A stretch of DNA of 53,243 nt. Source: Gammaproteobacteria bacterium UBA7376. GTDB taxonomy: Bacteria > Pseudomonadota > Gammaproteobacteria > Pseudomonadales > Azotimanducaceae. Below, piece after piece: positions 17,824 to 27,327 of this stretch. Positions within the stretch are counted from its first letter, which is position 1; each line of letters starts with the position of its first letter. The notes below the pieces were generated by a model that saw only the letters and a program-made list of their open reading frames with translations, did not search any database and was not told the origin of the DNA. The stretch is from positions 64,333 through 117,575 of the forward strand of contig DKNY01000011.1 in NCBI GenBank assembly GCA_002470275.1, written 5' to 3'. The translations under genes were made by a program, and so were the position numbers.

Positions 17824-18867
17824 ATGCTCATTCTCGGTATCGAAACATCTTGCGACGAAACTGGCCTAGCGCTCTTCGATACGCAACGAGGCCTATTGGC
17901 TGAAGCCCTTCATAGCCAGGTCGATCTGCACGCGCAATTCGGCGGTGTGGTACCGGAGCTGGCCTCCCGTGATCATGTGCGCAAAATCGTCCCGCTTACC
18001 CGGCATGTACTGGCTCAAGCCAGCTGCAGTCTTGGTGACCTTGACGGCATAGCCTACACGGCGGGTCCGGGACTCATGGGCGCTCTGCTGGTAGGTTCTA
18101 GCTTCGCCAAGAGTCTGGCCTTGGGGCTGGGGATTCCCGCTCTGGGCATTCACCATATGGAAGCGCACCTGCTCGCACCGCTGATCCAGCCCGGGGCCAA
18201 ACCCGACACTGCCCGTAACTCTGCTCAGGCTCAGGACATGCTGCCCTTCGTGGCGCTCCTGGTTTCTGGCGGACATACGCAGTTGGTTGAGGTCAGAGAC
18301 CTCGGCAGCTACTCGATACTGGGCGAGTCGCTCGACGATGCTGCGGGCGAGGCTTTCGACAAAGCAGCCAAGCTGCTGGGCCTTGGCTACCCCGGCGGGC
18401 CCCAAATTGCGGCCAAGGCCCTGGCCGGGGACCCAAAACGCTTTCGATTTCCACGCCCCATGACCGACCGACCGGGCCTGGACTTTAGCTTCAGTGGCCT
18501 GAAAACCTTCACCCTCAACACGGTTGAAAAGCTAGGCGAGCTTACTGAACAAGATGTTGCCGATATCGCCCGCGCGTTCGAAATGGCCGCGGTAGATACC
18601 CTCGTGATCAAATGTCGGCGCGCACTGGAGCAAACGCGCGTGAAGCGCCTAGTGATCGCTGGCGGCGTTAGCGCCAATGACTATCTCAGGGCGCAACTGC
18701 AAGGCCAGCTGGACGCTGAGGTCATTTATGCCCCCCCAGCACTCTGTACGGACAACGGCGCCATGGTCGCCTTCGCCGGGGCACTGCGCCTACAGCAGGG
18801 CGCGAGCGAGGACCTGTCCATCAAGCCGAGGCCCCGATGGCCCATGACCGAGTTGCAGCCCATATGA
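17824..18867 (+). CDS. tsaD: tRNA N6-threonylcarbamoyladenosine transferase TsaD
   Basis: A 347-residue ASKHA-fold protein that transfers threonylcarbamoyl to A37 of ANN-decoding tRNAs with TsaB and TsaE. The start [14 protein letters not shown] is diagnostic. The metal-binding [10 protein letters not shown] is near residue 110, [10 protein letters not shown] near 145, [11 protein letters not shown] near 220, and [13 protein letters not shown] near 280. The open frame extends about 550 bp further 5' across rpsU, but that part is antisense to rpsU and not coding. It is followed by folB with an ATGA overlap; plsY, which lies between them in Pseudomonas, is absent. Confidence 0.97.
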   Translation: MLILGIETSCDETGLALFDTQRGLLAEALHSQVDLHAQFGGVVPELASRDHVRKIVPLTRHVLAQASCSLGDLDGIAYTAGPGLMGALLVGSSFAKSLALGLGIPALGIHHMEAHLLAPLIQPGAKPDTARNSAQAQDMLPFVALLVSGGHTQLVEVRDLGSYSILGESLDDAAGEAFDKAAKLLGLGYPGGPQIAAKALAGDPKRFRFPRPMTDRPGLDFSFSGLKTFTLNTVEKLGELTEQDVADIARAFEMAAVDTLVIKCRRALEQTRVKRLVIAGGVSANDYLRAQLQGQLDAEVIYAPPALCTDNGAMVAFAGALRLQQGASEDLSIKPRPRWPMTELQPI

Positions 18868-19247
18868 CCGGGCAGGCGGAAGATCAGCCCGATCGGGTTC
18901 TCATCTCCGATCTGAGGTGCGATGCCATTCTTGGCATTTATCCAGAAGAAAGAACGTCACCGCAACCCGTGGTCATCAACCTCATCGTTGATACGGATTG
19001 TCGGCCTGCAGCCAGAAGTCAGTCCATCGACGATACGTTGAACTATGCGGAGATAGCGGAGCGGGCCATCGAGCTGGTGGTTCAGGGCAAGTACCTTTTG
19101 ATCGAATCTCTGGTGGAAGATATAGCCGCCATGGTGCTTGAACATTCGCGGGCTGAAGCGGTTAGGGTTCGCGTGGAGAAGCCCGAGGCCGTCACCGCTG
19201 CCGGTGCTGTTGGCGTGGAAATCACGCGCCGTCGACCCAACCTATAG
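18864..19247 (+). CDS. folB: Dihydroneopterin aldolase
   Basis: A 127-residue FolB that converts 7,8-dihydroneopterin to 6-hydroxymethyldihydropterin in folate synthesis. Visible landmarks are [27 protein letters not shown] near residue 60, the catalytic-region [14 protein letters not shown] and VRVEKPEAV. This ATG overlaps the tsaD stop in ATGA. An in-frame ATG 27 bp earlier would add nine residues the family lacks. The stop lies next to the convergent cca stop, with a 6-bp overlap. Confidence 0.93.
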   Translation: MTGQAEDQPDRVLISDLRCDAILGIYPEERTSPQPVVINLIVDTDCRPAARSQSIDDTLNYAEIAERAIELVVQGKYLLIESLVEDIAAMVLEHSRAEAVRVRVEKPEAVTAAGAVGVEITRRRPNL

Positions 19248-20345
19248 GCGATCAGTATCCTCCAGCTGATTCAACCAGGCCCCAAGTTCCGAGATGCGTG
19301 CCGCTTTGAGGGCCTCACCGTAGGCCTTGCCGGTCGGAACGGACATGCCTGGGCCTGACGCTGGTTGAACCGCTTTCGTTCGCTTGATGCCCTCAGCAAG
19401 CACTCTGGCTGCCTCCTCGGCGACCCCCTCAGGTAATAGCGCTCCCAGGAGCGCCACCAGGCGGTCGGACTTGTGCCAGACCCTCAGCTCGGCAAAAACC
19501 TCGTACAGATGCCCTGCTGACACGTTCGGCCAAGCGGACATCGCGGCCTCATGGCGACAACGGTCCACGGCGCCCTGGCGATAGTGTTGCGGCAGCCTTA
19601 GCCGCTCTGCGAGTCCGTCAACCTCCGCTTCAGTGAGCGGCAGCCTGGCAAATCGCCGCTGTGGGGAGCCCTGAAGCAGAGCTTGACCAAGCCTCTCCAT
19701 AGGCAGTGCCATGATTTCTGGAAACCAGTCCTGCAGGCCCTGACAGGCCTCAAGAATTTCAAAAAATCGAATGGGGCTATCGCTGGCCAGGGCAAGCAAG
19801 AACTCCTGGCAGACCCGCTCGGCGGAGAGTTCTCGGAGCTGGCCGGCCTTTACCATCTGCTGCATGAGAGCCAATGTCTCTGGCGCAACCGCAAAACCGC
19901 TCAGCTGAGCGCCAAAACGCGCCACCCTCAGTACCCGCAAGGGATCCTCCGAGAAAGCTTCAGAAACGTGCCGCAAAAGGCGATCCTCAAGGTCTTGCTG
20001 CCCACCCAGAGGGTCAATCAGAGCACCCTGCAGGCTACGCGCCATGGCGTTTATCGTCAGATCACGACGCTGGAGGTCCTGCTCCAGCGTGACGCTGGGA
20101 TCGGCATCCACAAGAAACCCCCGATGCCCGGGCGCTTCTTTTCGTTCTGTGCGCGCGAGCGCATATTCTTCCTTCGACTCAGGATGCAAAAAGACCGGAA
20201 AATCTCGACCAACCTGCCGGTAGCCTGCGTCCAAAAGCTGTTCCGCCGTGGCTCCAACAACCACCCAATCGCGATCTCCGGGCGAACGGCCAAGCAGTTC
20301 ATCTCTCAGAAAGCCGCCCACCAGATAACATTCGTATTCATTCAT
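19242..20345 (-). CDS. cca: CCA-adding tRNA nucleotidyltransferase
   Basis: A 367-residue class II nucleotidyltransferase that builds or repairs the tRNA CCA end. It has [25 protein letters not shown] (catalytic DRD), [22 protein letters not shown], and [16 protein letters not shown]. It is close to the E. coli enzyme but about 45 residues shorter; the C-terminal HD domain motifs I would expect are not evident. The start [11 protein letters not shown] matches the family; an upstream ATG adds 12 Pro/Ala-rich residues that do not. The window's tRNA already encodes CCA, so repair may be its main job. Confidence 0.93.
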   Translation of the reverse strand: MNEYECYLVGGFLRDELLGRSPGDRDWVVVGATAEQLLDAGYRQVGRDFPVFLHPESKEEYALARTERKEAPGHRGFLVDADPSVTLEQDLQRRDLTINAMARSLQGALIDPLGGQQDLEDRLLRHVSEAFSEDPLRVLRVARFGAQLSGFAVAPETLALMQQMVKAGQLRELSAERVCQEFLLALASDSPIRFFEILEACQGLQDWFPEIMALPMERLGQALLQGSPQRRFARLPLTEAEVDGLAERLRLPQHYRQGAVDRCRHEAAMSAWPNVSAGHLYEVFAELRVWHKSDRLVALLGALLPEGVAEEAARVLAEGIKRTKAVQPASGPGMSVPTGKAYGEALKAARISELGAWLNQLEDTDRL

Positions 20346-20414
20346 CCCGGCAGTGTAGGGAGCCGATGGGGGCGCGGGCAAGGCCAGCGCATGAGCATCG
20401 GGACATTTAATGGC

Positions 20415-21245
20415 TCAGCCCAGGGCTGACTGAACAGAGCGCTCTCCTGTTTCAAGGCAATAGGCCGTCAGCTCGCGTCCCCAAACACAGCCGGTATCTA
20501 GGGCGACGCATTGACCGTTACCGGTCTCACCATTGAGGGAAGCCCAGTGGCCGAAAAGAATCTTATGTCGGCGCTCGGCTGCGCTGGGGTTATCAAACCA
20601 GGCCGAAAGATTTTGTGGCGCGTTGGCAAGGGCGCCTTTGTACGTGAAGTTCAGTGCCCCGCGGTTGTCGATCATACGCATGCGGGTGAGGTAGTTGACG
20701 ATGGTTCGCAACCGGGTCATCCCCGTGAGACTCTGATCCCATAGCGGCGGCTCGTTACCATATAGATCGCGAAAAAAATCGGCGAAGCCCAGCGCGCCTT
20801 TCTTGCTTCTGGCCTTCTTGCCGCCCATGACGGCGGTGACTTCGTCCGCGTATGCTTCTGCCTGTTTTGCCCCCCACTTTGGCGGCACGCCGGCATGCAC
20901 CAAGATGTGGTCTCGCTCTCGATACAGCAGCCGTTGCTGTCGCAGCCAGTGTCCAAGCTCCTCGACCTCTGGCGCGGCTAACAACTCATCCAGGGTATCT
21001 TTTGGCGTGGGCTGATGTCCGCCAAAGAGTATGGCCAAAAAATGTAGATCGTGATTGCCCAACGCGATCTTGCAGCGACCATCAAGGTCTCGCAAAAAAC
21101 GCAGCACCGCCAATGACTCAGGCCCCCGGTTGACCAGGTCTCCGCAGAGCCATAGCTCGTCTTTCTTCCCAAAATCAACCTTCTTTAGGAGCTTTTTTAG
21201 CTCCTGCCAGCAGCCTTGGATATCGCCAATAGCATAGGTCGCCAT
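20415..21245 (-). CDS. apaH: Bis(5'-nucleosyl)-tetraphosphatase, symmetrical
   Basis: A 276-residue phosphoesterase that splits Ap4A into two ADP. The metallophosphoesterase motifs are GDIQGC at residue 7, GDLVNRGPESL near 36, GNHDLH near 64 and VHAGVPP near 117. E. coli ApaH has 280 residues. It follows apaG by 8 bp, the usual order. Loss of this enzyme in E. coli raises Ap4A and leads to Np4-capped RNAs. Confidence 0.97.
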   Translation of the reverse strand: MATYAIGDIQGCWQELKKLLKKVDFGKKDELWLCGDLVNRGPESLAVLRFLRDLDGRCKIALGNHDLHFLAILFGGHQPTPKDTLDELLAAPEVEELGHWLRQQRLLYRERDHILVHAGVPPKWGAKQAEAYADEVTAVMGGKKARSKKGALGFADFFRDLYGNEPPLWDQSLTGMTRLRTIVNYLTRMRMIDNRGALNFTYKGALANAPQNLSAWFDNPSAAERRHKILFGHWASLNGETGNGQCVALDTGCVWGRELTAYCLETGERSVQSALG

Positions 21246-21253
21246 GGGGTCCC

Positions 21254-21625
21254 TCAGTGCAAAAAACGTTGAACAATGAGAGAGAAGGGGGGAATGGGCA
21301 CATCAAATCGCTGACCCTCAGGATTCTGGAATTCGTAGCTGCCCTGCATACTGCCGACCGGCGTTTTGAGGATCGCTCCGCTGGAGTAGCAGAAGGTCTC
21401 TCCAGGTTGAAGCCAAGGCTGTTCACCGATAACGCCAGGACCACGAACCTCTTCCACCTGATTGCCGCCGTCCGTAATAATCCAGTGGCGATTGAGTAGC
21501 TGGCTCGGCTGGCTGGATTGATTCGTTATCGTGACCCGATAACCAAACACATAACGTTCTTCAGCGATGGCGGACTGGTCCTCGAGGAACTGGCTGACCA
21601 CGCTAACTTCGATTTCATCAGTCAC
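21254..21625 (-). CDS. apaG: ApaG protein (DUF525)
   Basis: A 123-residue fibronectin III-like protein. It carries the family signature RYVFGYRVTITNQS, HWIITDGGNQVEEVRGPGVIGEQPWLQPGE and SSGAILKTPVGSMQGSYEF. Its precise role is unknown; genetics elsewhere links it to Co2+ tolerance and Ap4A metabolism. It lies between rsmA and apaH, which is the conserved arrangement. Confidence 0.97.
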   Translation of the reverse strand: MTDEIEVSVVSQFLEDQSAIAEERYVFGYRVTITNQSSQPSQLLNRHWIITDGGNQVEEVRGPGVIGEQPWLQPGETFCYSSGAILKTPVGSMQGSYEFQNPEGQRFDVPIPPFSLIVQRFLH

Positions 21626-21719
21626 TCGTGCCCCTTAAACTTCAGCGATTGCGCGTTTTCGCGAAGCATTTAACCGTCCCGGATGACGGTTAGTCAAACT
21701 ATCCGCTCAGTTGCATTCC

Positions 21720-22529
21720 TTAACCCTCAGTTTCCTCGGTCAGCCAAGCTGATATCCGTAAATAAGCTTCCGCGGTGAGGTCATCGGCCCGACTGGCGGG
21801 GTCAAGCTCCAACGACTGCCAATCCAAGCCCAGGTCCTTGAGGGAGTTCGACAGTCGCTTGCGTCGACCCGAGAAAGCCATGCGTAAAACTTGATCCAAT
21901 CGTTTGCGCTCCGCGTCGGATAGCAGCGCCGCGCTGCTCGTCCTCGGGGTTAGCCTGAGGACCGACGAATCCACCCTTGGCGGAGGGGTAAAGCTGCTTG
22001 GCGCAACGTCAAACAATACCTCCACATGGGCCGAGAGCTGGGTGACCACGCTTAAGCGCCCCCAGGCCTTCGTGCCAGGAGTGGCTGCAAGGCGGCTTGC
22101 CATCTCGCGTTGCAGCATAAAGTGCATGTCCCGAATCGCTCCAGGATAACGGTTCACGAAATCCAAAAGCCGAATGACCAGGGGTGACGAAATATTGTAG
22201 GGCAGGTTACCCACAAGGCGCCAAGAGGGTGGTTCGCCAGATTCAGGCTCGGGCAGCATCAGTTTGGCCAGGTCTGTGCGAAGAATATCTTCATTGCAAA
22301 TTCGGGCAGCGGGGTATTTGGTGCCGAGCAGGGGTACGAGATCCCGATCTATCTCCACCGCAACGTAGGATTTCAAGTCATCTCGATACAGGTAGTCGGT
22401 TAACGCCCCCTTGCCGGGTCCGATCTCCAGGACGCTGTCTCCCGGAGCAAGCCCAACAGCCGACGCGATGCCTCCGAGCACGGCACCGTCATGCAAGAAA
22501 TGTTGCCCAAATCTTTTACGCGCCTGCAC
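21720..22529 (-). CDS. rsmA: 16S rRNA (A1518/A1519-N6)-dimethyltransferase
   Basis: A 269-residue KsgA/RsmA enzyme that dimethylates two adjacent adenosines in helix 45 of 16S rRNA. It begins QARKRFGQHFLHD. The SAM loop is VLEIGPGKGALTDYL, the acidic loop AVEIDRDLV, the catalytic NLPYNISSP near residue 110, and the C-terminal domain includes FTPPPRVDSSVLRL. I chose a GTG start with GGCGAG about 10 nt upstream; it overlaps the pdxA 3' end by 14 bp and gives the family's usual length. An ATG at 22586 would add 19 residues. Confidence 0.92.
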   Translation of the reverse strand: MQARKRFGQHFLHDGAVLGGIASAVGLAPGDSVLEIGPGKGALTDYLYRDDLKSYVAVEIDRDLVPLLGTKYPAARICNEDILRTDLAKLMLPEPESGEPPSWRLVGNLPYNISSPLVIRLLDFVNRYPGAIRDMHFMLQREMASRLAATPGTKAWGRLSVVTQLSAHVEVLFDVAPSSFTPPPRVDSSVLRLTPRTSSAALLSDAERKRLDQVLRMAFSGRRKRLSNSLKDLGLDWQSLELDPASRADDLTAEAYLRISAWLTEETEG

Positions 22530-23490
22530 GGTCCACTCGCCGAAGTTCCCCCACGCTAGCAATGGCCGCGCGGAAACTTCCTTCATCCCCCTGACCTGTG
22601 CCCGCAAGATCCAAAGCCGTTCCGTGATCCACCGATGTCCGCACAAAGGGGAGGCCTAGCGTGATGTTTACCGATTTGCCAAATCCGGCGTACTTGAGCA
22701 CTGGCAGGCCTTGATCGTGATACATGGCCATCACCGCAGAGGCTTGATCCAAGTATTTGGGCGTGAAAAGCGTGTCTGCCGGCAGCGGCCCCAGTAAATC
22801 CAGTCCCTCACGGCGAAGGTCTTCGCAGATGGGTTCAATAACCTCCTGCTCCTCTTGGCCCAAACGCCCATCCTCGCCGGCATGGGGGTTGAGCCCCGCC
22901 ACCAGGATTCTTGGGCTGGCGATGCCGAAACGCTGGGTAAGGCTGTTATGAAGTATCAACAAACGCCGTCGTAGCAGTGACTTAGATAGCGCTGCCGGCA
23001 CCGCTGCCAAGGGCAGATGCGTTGTCGCCAAGGCAACGCGCATGGCGTCGTTGGCGAGCATCATCACCACATCCTCAGCCCCGGAACGCTCGGCCAGATA
23101 TTCGGTGTGCCCCATAAAGGCCAGACCGCTCTCGGCGATGACAGACTTTTGTACGGGGCCGGTGACCATGGACGAGAATTCTCCCGTCATGCAGCCATCG
23201 ATGGCGGCATCGAGACAGTCGATTACGTAAGATGCGTTGCTCACATCAAGCCGCCCGGGATGCGCGGGGACCGACAGCGGTCGATGCAGAACGGTGAGGA
23301 CACCGGCTTCCCTGGCCGGCGCATGCCGTTTTTCATCGAGTCGAAGGGGCAGGCCTAAGCCCTTTGCCCGCTGGAGTAGCAGGTCCTTATCGGCGACGAC
23401 GATCCAAGCACGCTCCCTGTCTTGCTGCGCCAACTTAATGACCAAGTCTGGGCCAATGCCGGCAGGCTCTCCTGGCGTGATCGCGATCAT
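22516..23490 (-). CDS. pdxA: 4-hydroxythreonine-4-phosphate dehydrogenase
   Basis: A 324-residue PdxA that oxidises 4-phosphohydroxy-L-threonine in the DXP-dependent route to pyridoxal phosphate. Landmarks are the start IAITPGEPAGIGPDL, FMGHTEYLAER (metal His), LNPHAGEDG near residue 200, and AMYHDQGLPVLKY near 255. The length matches E. coli (329). It is preceded by surA with an 18-bp gap, the conserved surA-pdxA-rsmA order. Confidence 0.97.
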   Translation of the reverse strand: MIAITPGEPAGIGPDLVIKLAQQDRERAWIVVADKDLLLQRAKGLGLPLRLDEKRHAPAREAGVLTVLHRPLSVPAHPGRLDVSNASYVIDCLDAAIDGCMTGEFSSMVTGPVQKSVIAESGLAFMGHTEYLAERSGAEDVVMMLANDAMRVALATTHLPLAAVPAALSKSLLRRRLLILHNSLTQRFGIASPRILVAGLNPHAGEDGRLGQEEQEVIEPICEDLRREGLDLLGPLPADTLFTPKYLDQASAVMAMYHDQGLPVLKYAGFGKSVNITLGLPFVRTSVDHGTALDLAGTGQGDEGSFRAAIASVGELRRVDRAGA

Positions 23491-23507
23491 GCCTCTACTC
23501 GGTGTCG

Positions 23508-24803
23508 CTAAATTCGCAGTTCGACAAAGGCCTCATCGCGAATTTCTTTGAGCCACTCCTGGCGCTCTTCTTCGAAGCGCCGTCTAAACAGCAAATCCAT
23601 GGCCATATTGCGGAGCGCTTCCTCACTCATATCCTCTTCTCGGCGACCGTCCACTGCCAAGATATGCCAGCCAAATTCGCTTTCAAAAGGCTCGCTGACC
23701 TCACCTTCCGCAGTCTGACGCATCATCGCGCTGAACTCAGGCACAAATTGATCCGGCGTGGACCACCCTAACGTTCCCCCATTGAGCGCACTGCCAGGGT
23801 CCTCAGAGTGTTCCTTGGCCAACTCGGCAAAATCTTCCCCTTCCTGTAGTTGGTCATATATCCCGCTAATCAGGGCTTCGGTTTGCTCCGGCGTGCGTAT
23901 TTCTGACGGCCTCACCAAGATGTGACGAACATTGGTCTGCATCGACCTTTGGGTTCCCGCCCCCCGGCGCTCCAGAAGCTTGATGATGTGAATTGTGCTA
24001 CCCGCATCGATGGGCTCGGCAATTTCTCCCGCCTCAAGCGCCAGAACCGACTCCGTAAACAAACTAGGAAGTTCTCCAGCTCGCCGCCAGCCAAGGTCGC
24101 CCCCTTCTAGAGCCGTGCTGGCAGAGGACCTGGCAATCGCCATTTGTGCAAAATCATCTCCCGCTCTCAGCTTGGCCACCATGTCGTCCGCTGCGGCCAG
24201 GGCCTGATCGTGGACCTCATCCGCCGCGTTATCCTCGAGGGTGATCATGATATGACCGACTCGATACTCGTCCGAGAACATTTGCTGGTAGAAGGGGGAA
24301 TTCAGCAGCGCCTGAACGTCCTGCTCACTGATCGTGATTCGACGGTTGATCATCGATCTTTGCAGACGCGATATGGTCATCTCCGTGCGAATGTCCTCTC
24401 TAAACTGGCGATAGCTGGCGCCGTCCTCTGCCAGGGCCTGCTGAAATTCCTCTATCGTCATGTTGTTGTTGCTGGCGAATCGCGCAACCGCCGCAGTGAG
24501 GGACTCATCGTCTATCGTCACGCCCCGACGCTTGGCCTCCTGCAGCTGAATGTTCTCGATGATCAGGCGTTCCATCAGTTGGCTAACCAAGACGTCCGCA
24601 GGTGGTGGCTGGATATTCTCTTCCTGAATCGAGCGTTTCACGGTCTCCAGACGCGCGACAAGCTCAGAGGCTAAAACAACGTCATCGTCCACCACGGCGA
24701 CAATGGCTTCTAGCTTTTGATACTCAGCGCGAACCCCGTGAGTCGCTGCCAGCAGCAGCAAGGTCAACAGGGCCGGAACGAATCGTTTGTAGGTCGTAGT
24801 CAT
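23508..24803 (-). CDS. surA: Periplasmic chaperone and peptidyl-prolyl isomerase SurA
   Basis: A 431-residue periplasmic protein with a signal peptide (YKRFVPALLTLLLLAATHGVRA). The N-terminal chaperone domain (LEAIVAVVDDDVVLASELVARL) is followed by two parvulin domains: RVGHIMITLE...GGDLGWRRAGELP near 180-280 and RHILVRPSEIRT...GGTLGWSTPDQFV near 290-390. It escorts outer-membrane proteins to the BAM complex, and LptD, encoded just upstream, is a known client. Length matches E. coli (428). Confidence 0.97.
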   Translation of the reverse strand: MTTTYKRFVPALLTLLLLAATHGVRAEYQKLEAIVAVVDDDVVLASELVARLETVKRSIQEENIQPPPADVLVSQLMERLIIENIQLQEAKRRGVTIDDESLTAAVARFASNNNMTIEEFQQALAEDGASYRQFREDIRTEMTISRLQRSMINRRITISEQDVQALLNSPFYQQMFSDEYRVGHIMITLEDNAADEVHDQALAAADDMVAKLRAGDDFAQMAIARSSASTALEGGDLGWRRAGELPSLFTESVLALEAGEIAEPIDAGSTIHIIKLLERRGAGTQRSMQTNVRHILVRPSEIRTPEQTEALISGIYDQLQEGEDFAELAKEHSEDPGSALNGGTLGWSTPDQFVPEFSAMMRQTAEGEVSEPFESEFGWHILAVDGRREEDMSEEALRNMAMDLLFRRRFEEERQEWLKEIRDEAFVELRI

Positions 24804-24923
24804 AAACTTGCTCTTCCTTGATGGCTGTCTCCAGCTTGGTGACAGCCGGTTGCCTCTATGGCGTCATCTTATTTCGGCTTGTGAGCATTGTGCTTCGCCT
24901 TGACGATAAAGCAAAGGCCGGCC

Positions 24924-27284
24924 TTAGCGCTCTGCCAAGGGCGAGTAACCTCGAATGCCCTGAGTCAGCAACGTGTCGAGCCGTCTGCCGATGCCCGCCA
25001 AGCCCTTTAGCGTCACTTCCAAGAAGATAGCGCGATCCGTTCTTAGGTTGGAATACCCGGCCGGCACGTACTCTGCGAACCGCAGTTGTGGTTGAAAGCT
25101 GGGGTTTTCCAAATACTGCCGAGCAACCAACCTTATGTTCAAACAGCAATCATCAAATTCCACGCCCGCGAAGGCTTCCAGCGTTCTGCTCCGCCGCAGA
25201 TCATAGTTCCAGCGTGCTAGATAGGACCATGACGAGCTCGTGGGCCAGGAAAAGGCCACCTCTGCCTGGCGAATGTCGTCCTCGCGCCGTTGACGGAAAC
25301 CCAAGTTGACGCTGCGCCTGTTTGCATCCGTCAGCCTGGCGTGCACTGCCAGCTCGCGCCAAGCATTTTGATCATAGTCCCAAAGTTGATTTGCAAGGAG
25401 GGCGCCATCCATGCCCCCTCCCAGCCGACGGTTGAACTCCTGCTGCATGACCCAAACTCGGTCGCCCACTGGATTCGGTACGTTGGCAAGCACCACCTTG
25501 GGGTCGTCAAACTGCACAACGTGCCCCAGCTTCAATGCCAGGCTCTGGTAGCCAGTATCCGACCTTAGAAAACGAGAGGTCAGTCCGAGGGTGAGTCGAT
25601 TGGCGTCCCCCAATCGATCTAGCCCTGAAAAGCGATTGGGTCGGAACAGCTGGTCATAATTTAACGTGAGGGTTGAGGAGTCAAAATTTGGCAGGGCATC
25701 CTGATCCTCAAAGCCTTGGCGAAGGTAGTACAGGCGTGGTTCCAGCGTTTGCAGCCAGGCGGTGCGCCCAACCCTGAGGTCCTTTTCAAAGAAGAGCCCA
25801 ACATCGACGGACCCATAGGCCAAGCGACGATCTCTGCTGGTCTCCTGCATCACGCCGGATGCCGCCCGAACGCTCGGCCGTAACCGATATTCACTATGGT
25901 GCAACCCGGCCTTGGTCTGCCAAAACCCCCAGATTGAACGTCCCCCGGCCCGAACTTCGGGCTGAAGATGCAGTCGACTGCCGTTGACCTCATCCACCAG
26001 CGTGCGATTTATGGAGCGCTCAAAGTCTGTCCAGCTCGCCGCTAGGGACACCCCGCCCAGGGCCTGTGGTGCCGTGTCATAGCTCAGCGCCAGTGAGGGC
26101 TTTGCGCCATAGCTTTGCAGCGCCAAATCATCGAGCTTCTGAAAATCGTGGCTGATGAGTCGTGCGGAAAAATGATCGCTCCGATATGCGATCTCTAGGT
26201 ATTGCTCCAGCGCTTCTGGATTCGCCACCCCCGCCAGGGTTTCAAGGTCTCGATAATAATCTGGGTCGCTGATTCGATTGAAGTCGATCGTTGTTGTCAC
26301 TGGCCCCAGACGACTTTGGTAATCGAACCCGATCAGCCAACGATCCGCGCTTTCAAATGAACCAAGCACCTCGTGGCCGCCAAAGGCGCGGTGGGTGTCT
26401 AAATCGTATCGGCCGTTGTATTGATCGTCTTCATGCAGATAGGCCAACGTCAGTTGCCCAGCTTGGGTCGCATCCTGAAAGGAGCCATCAAGCTCAATGC
26501 CCACACCGCGTTCGGTAATCAAGCGCGGGGTGAGCGTAACGTCTCCTGCCTCACCTAAATTGAAGCGGTAGGGTAGAGCGACGTCCAATCCATCGCTGCC
26601 TGAGTAACTCAGCTCAGGAGAGATCAACCCGCCTGTTTCTTCCGCGCTGACCGGTATACGCAGGTAAGGAATGTACAGAATGGGCAGCGAGCGAATCCGC
26701 AAGACTGCGCCCCGGGCCACCGCAAAGTCGTCTGTTTCCCCGAGCCTGATGGAATCCGCTGACAGCGACCAACCCTCATCACCCGGCGTACAGGCCGTTA
26801 GCGTCCCGTCATTCAGGCTTAACGCACCCCCAGCCCGCTGTTCAACTAAGGATGCCTTGCCGCGCAGGGCACTCCCCGGAATAAACCACTGAGCCTGATC
26901 CAGCCGAGCCTTTTCTACCTGAAGGTCAAAAGAGGCCTGGCGCCCCTGAAGCACGATAGACTCACTTTCCAAACGAACGCCCCGGGGAAACGTTGCGTTC
27001 TTGCCCAGCACATCGATGACCGCCAATGGGGAAAGAGCGGTACTGTTGTCGAAGCGAATCACCACATTGCCATCCAGCAATAACTCGCCAGATGCTGATC
27101 CGGATAACCGATCCAGTTCAGCGACAAGGTCTTGGGAAGGGTCGAGTCTCGGTGACTGCTGAAAGGCTGGGTAAGCCACGCAAGATGACTCCACCCGAGG
27201 CCGCTCGGCTTCGCTCACCGCCGCCATGGAGTGAAGCACCAGAAATGCAAAGGCCAGCAAAGCCTGAATGGAGAGGTTGTTCAT
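24924..27284 (-). CDS. lptD: LPS-assembly outer-membrane protein LptD
   Basis: A 786-residue LptD that inserts lipopolysaccharide into the outer leaflet with LptE. After a signal peptide comes an OstA/LptA-like domain (GELLLDGNVVIRFDNSTAL) and then a 26-strand barrel region rich in alternating aromatic residues. The four cysteines needed for the inter-domain disulfides appear to be kept: Cys35, a Cys in TACTPGDEGW, and the pair in FDDCCLNIRL near the C-terminus. It is divergent from amgK across 43 bp, as in Pseudomonas. Confidence 0.96.
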   Translation of the reverse strand: MNNLSIQALLAFAFLVLHSMAAVSEAERPRVESSCVAYPAFQQSPRLDPSQDLVAELDRLSGSASGELLLDGNVVIRFDNSTALSPLAVIDVLGKNATFPRGVRLESESIVLQGRQASFDLQVEKARLDQAQWFIPGSALRGKASLVEQRAGGALSLNDGTLTACTPGDEGWSLSADSIRLGETDDFAVARGAVLRIRSLPILYIPYLRIPVSAEETGGLISPELSYSGSDGLDVALPYRFNLGEAGDVTLTPRLITERGVGIELDGSFQDATQAGQLTLAYLHEDDQYNGRYDLDTHRAFGGHEVLGSFESADRWLIGFDYQSRLGPVTTTIDFNRISDPDYYRDLETLAGVANPEALEQYLEIAYRSDHFSARLISHDFQKLDDLALQSYGAKPSLALSYDTAPQALGGVSLAASWTDFERSINRTLVDEVNGSRLHLQPEVRAGGRSIWGFWQTKAGLHHSEYRLRPSVRAASGVMQETSRDRRLAYGSVDVGLFFEKDLRVGRTAWLQTLEPRLYYLRQGFEDQDALPNFDSSTLTLNYDQLFRPNRFSGLDRLGDANRLTLGLTSRFLRSDTGYQSLALKLGHVVQFDDPKVVLANVPNPVGDRVWVMQQEFNRRLGGGMDGALLANQLWDYDQNAWRELAVHARLTDANRRSVNLGFRQRREDDIRQAEVAFSWPTSSSWSYLARWNYDLRRSRTLEAFAGVEFDDCCLNIRLVARQYLENPSFQPQLRFAEYVPAGYSNLRTDRAIFLEVTLKGLAGIGRRLDTLLTQGIRGYSPLAER

Positions 27285-27315
27285 CTTGGCATGATAAAAG
27301 AATTCGACCCATGGT

Positions 27316-27321
27316 TATAAT
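27316..27321 (+). promoter_or_regulatory. Consensus -10 box just before amgK
   Basis: A perfect TATAAT ends 6 bp before the amgK ATG in the 43-bp gap to divergent lptD. No good -35 box lies 16-18 bp upstream. If active, transcription would start at or within a base or two of the ATG, giving a leaderless message. Confidence 0.35.
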
Positions 27322-27327
27322 CGGATC

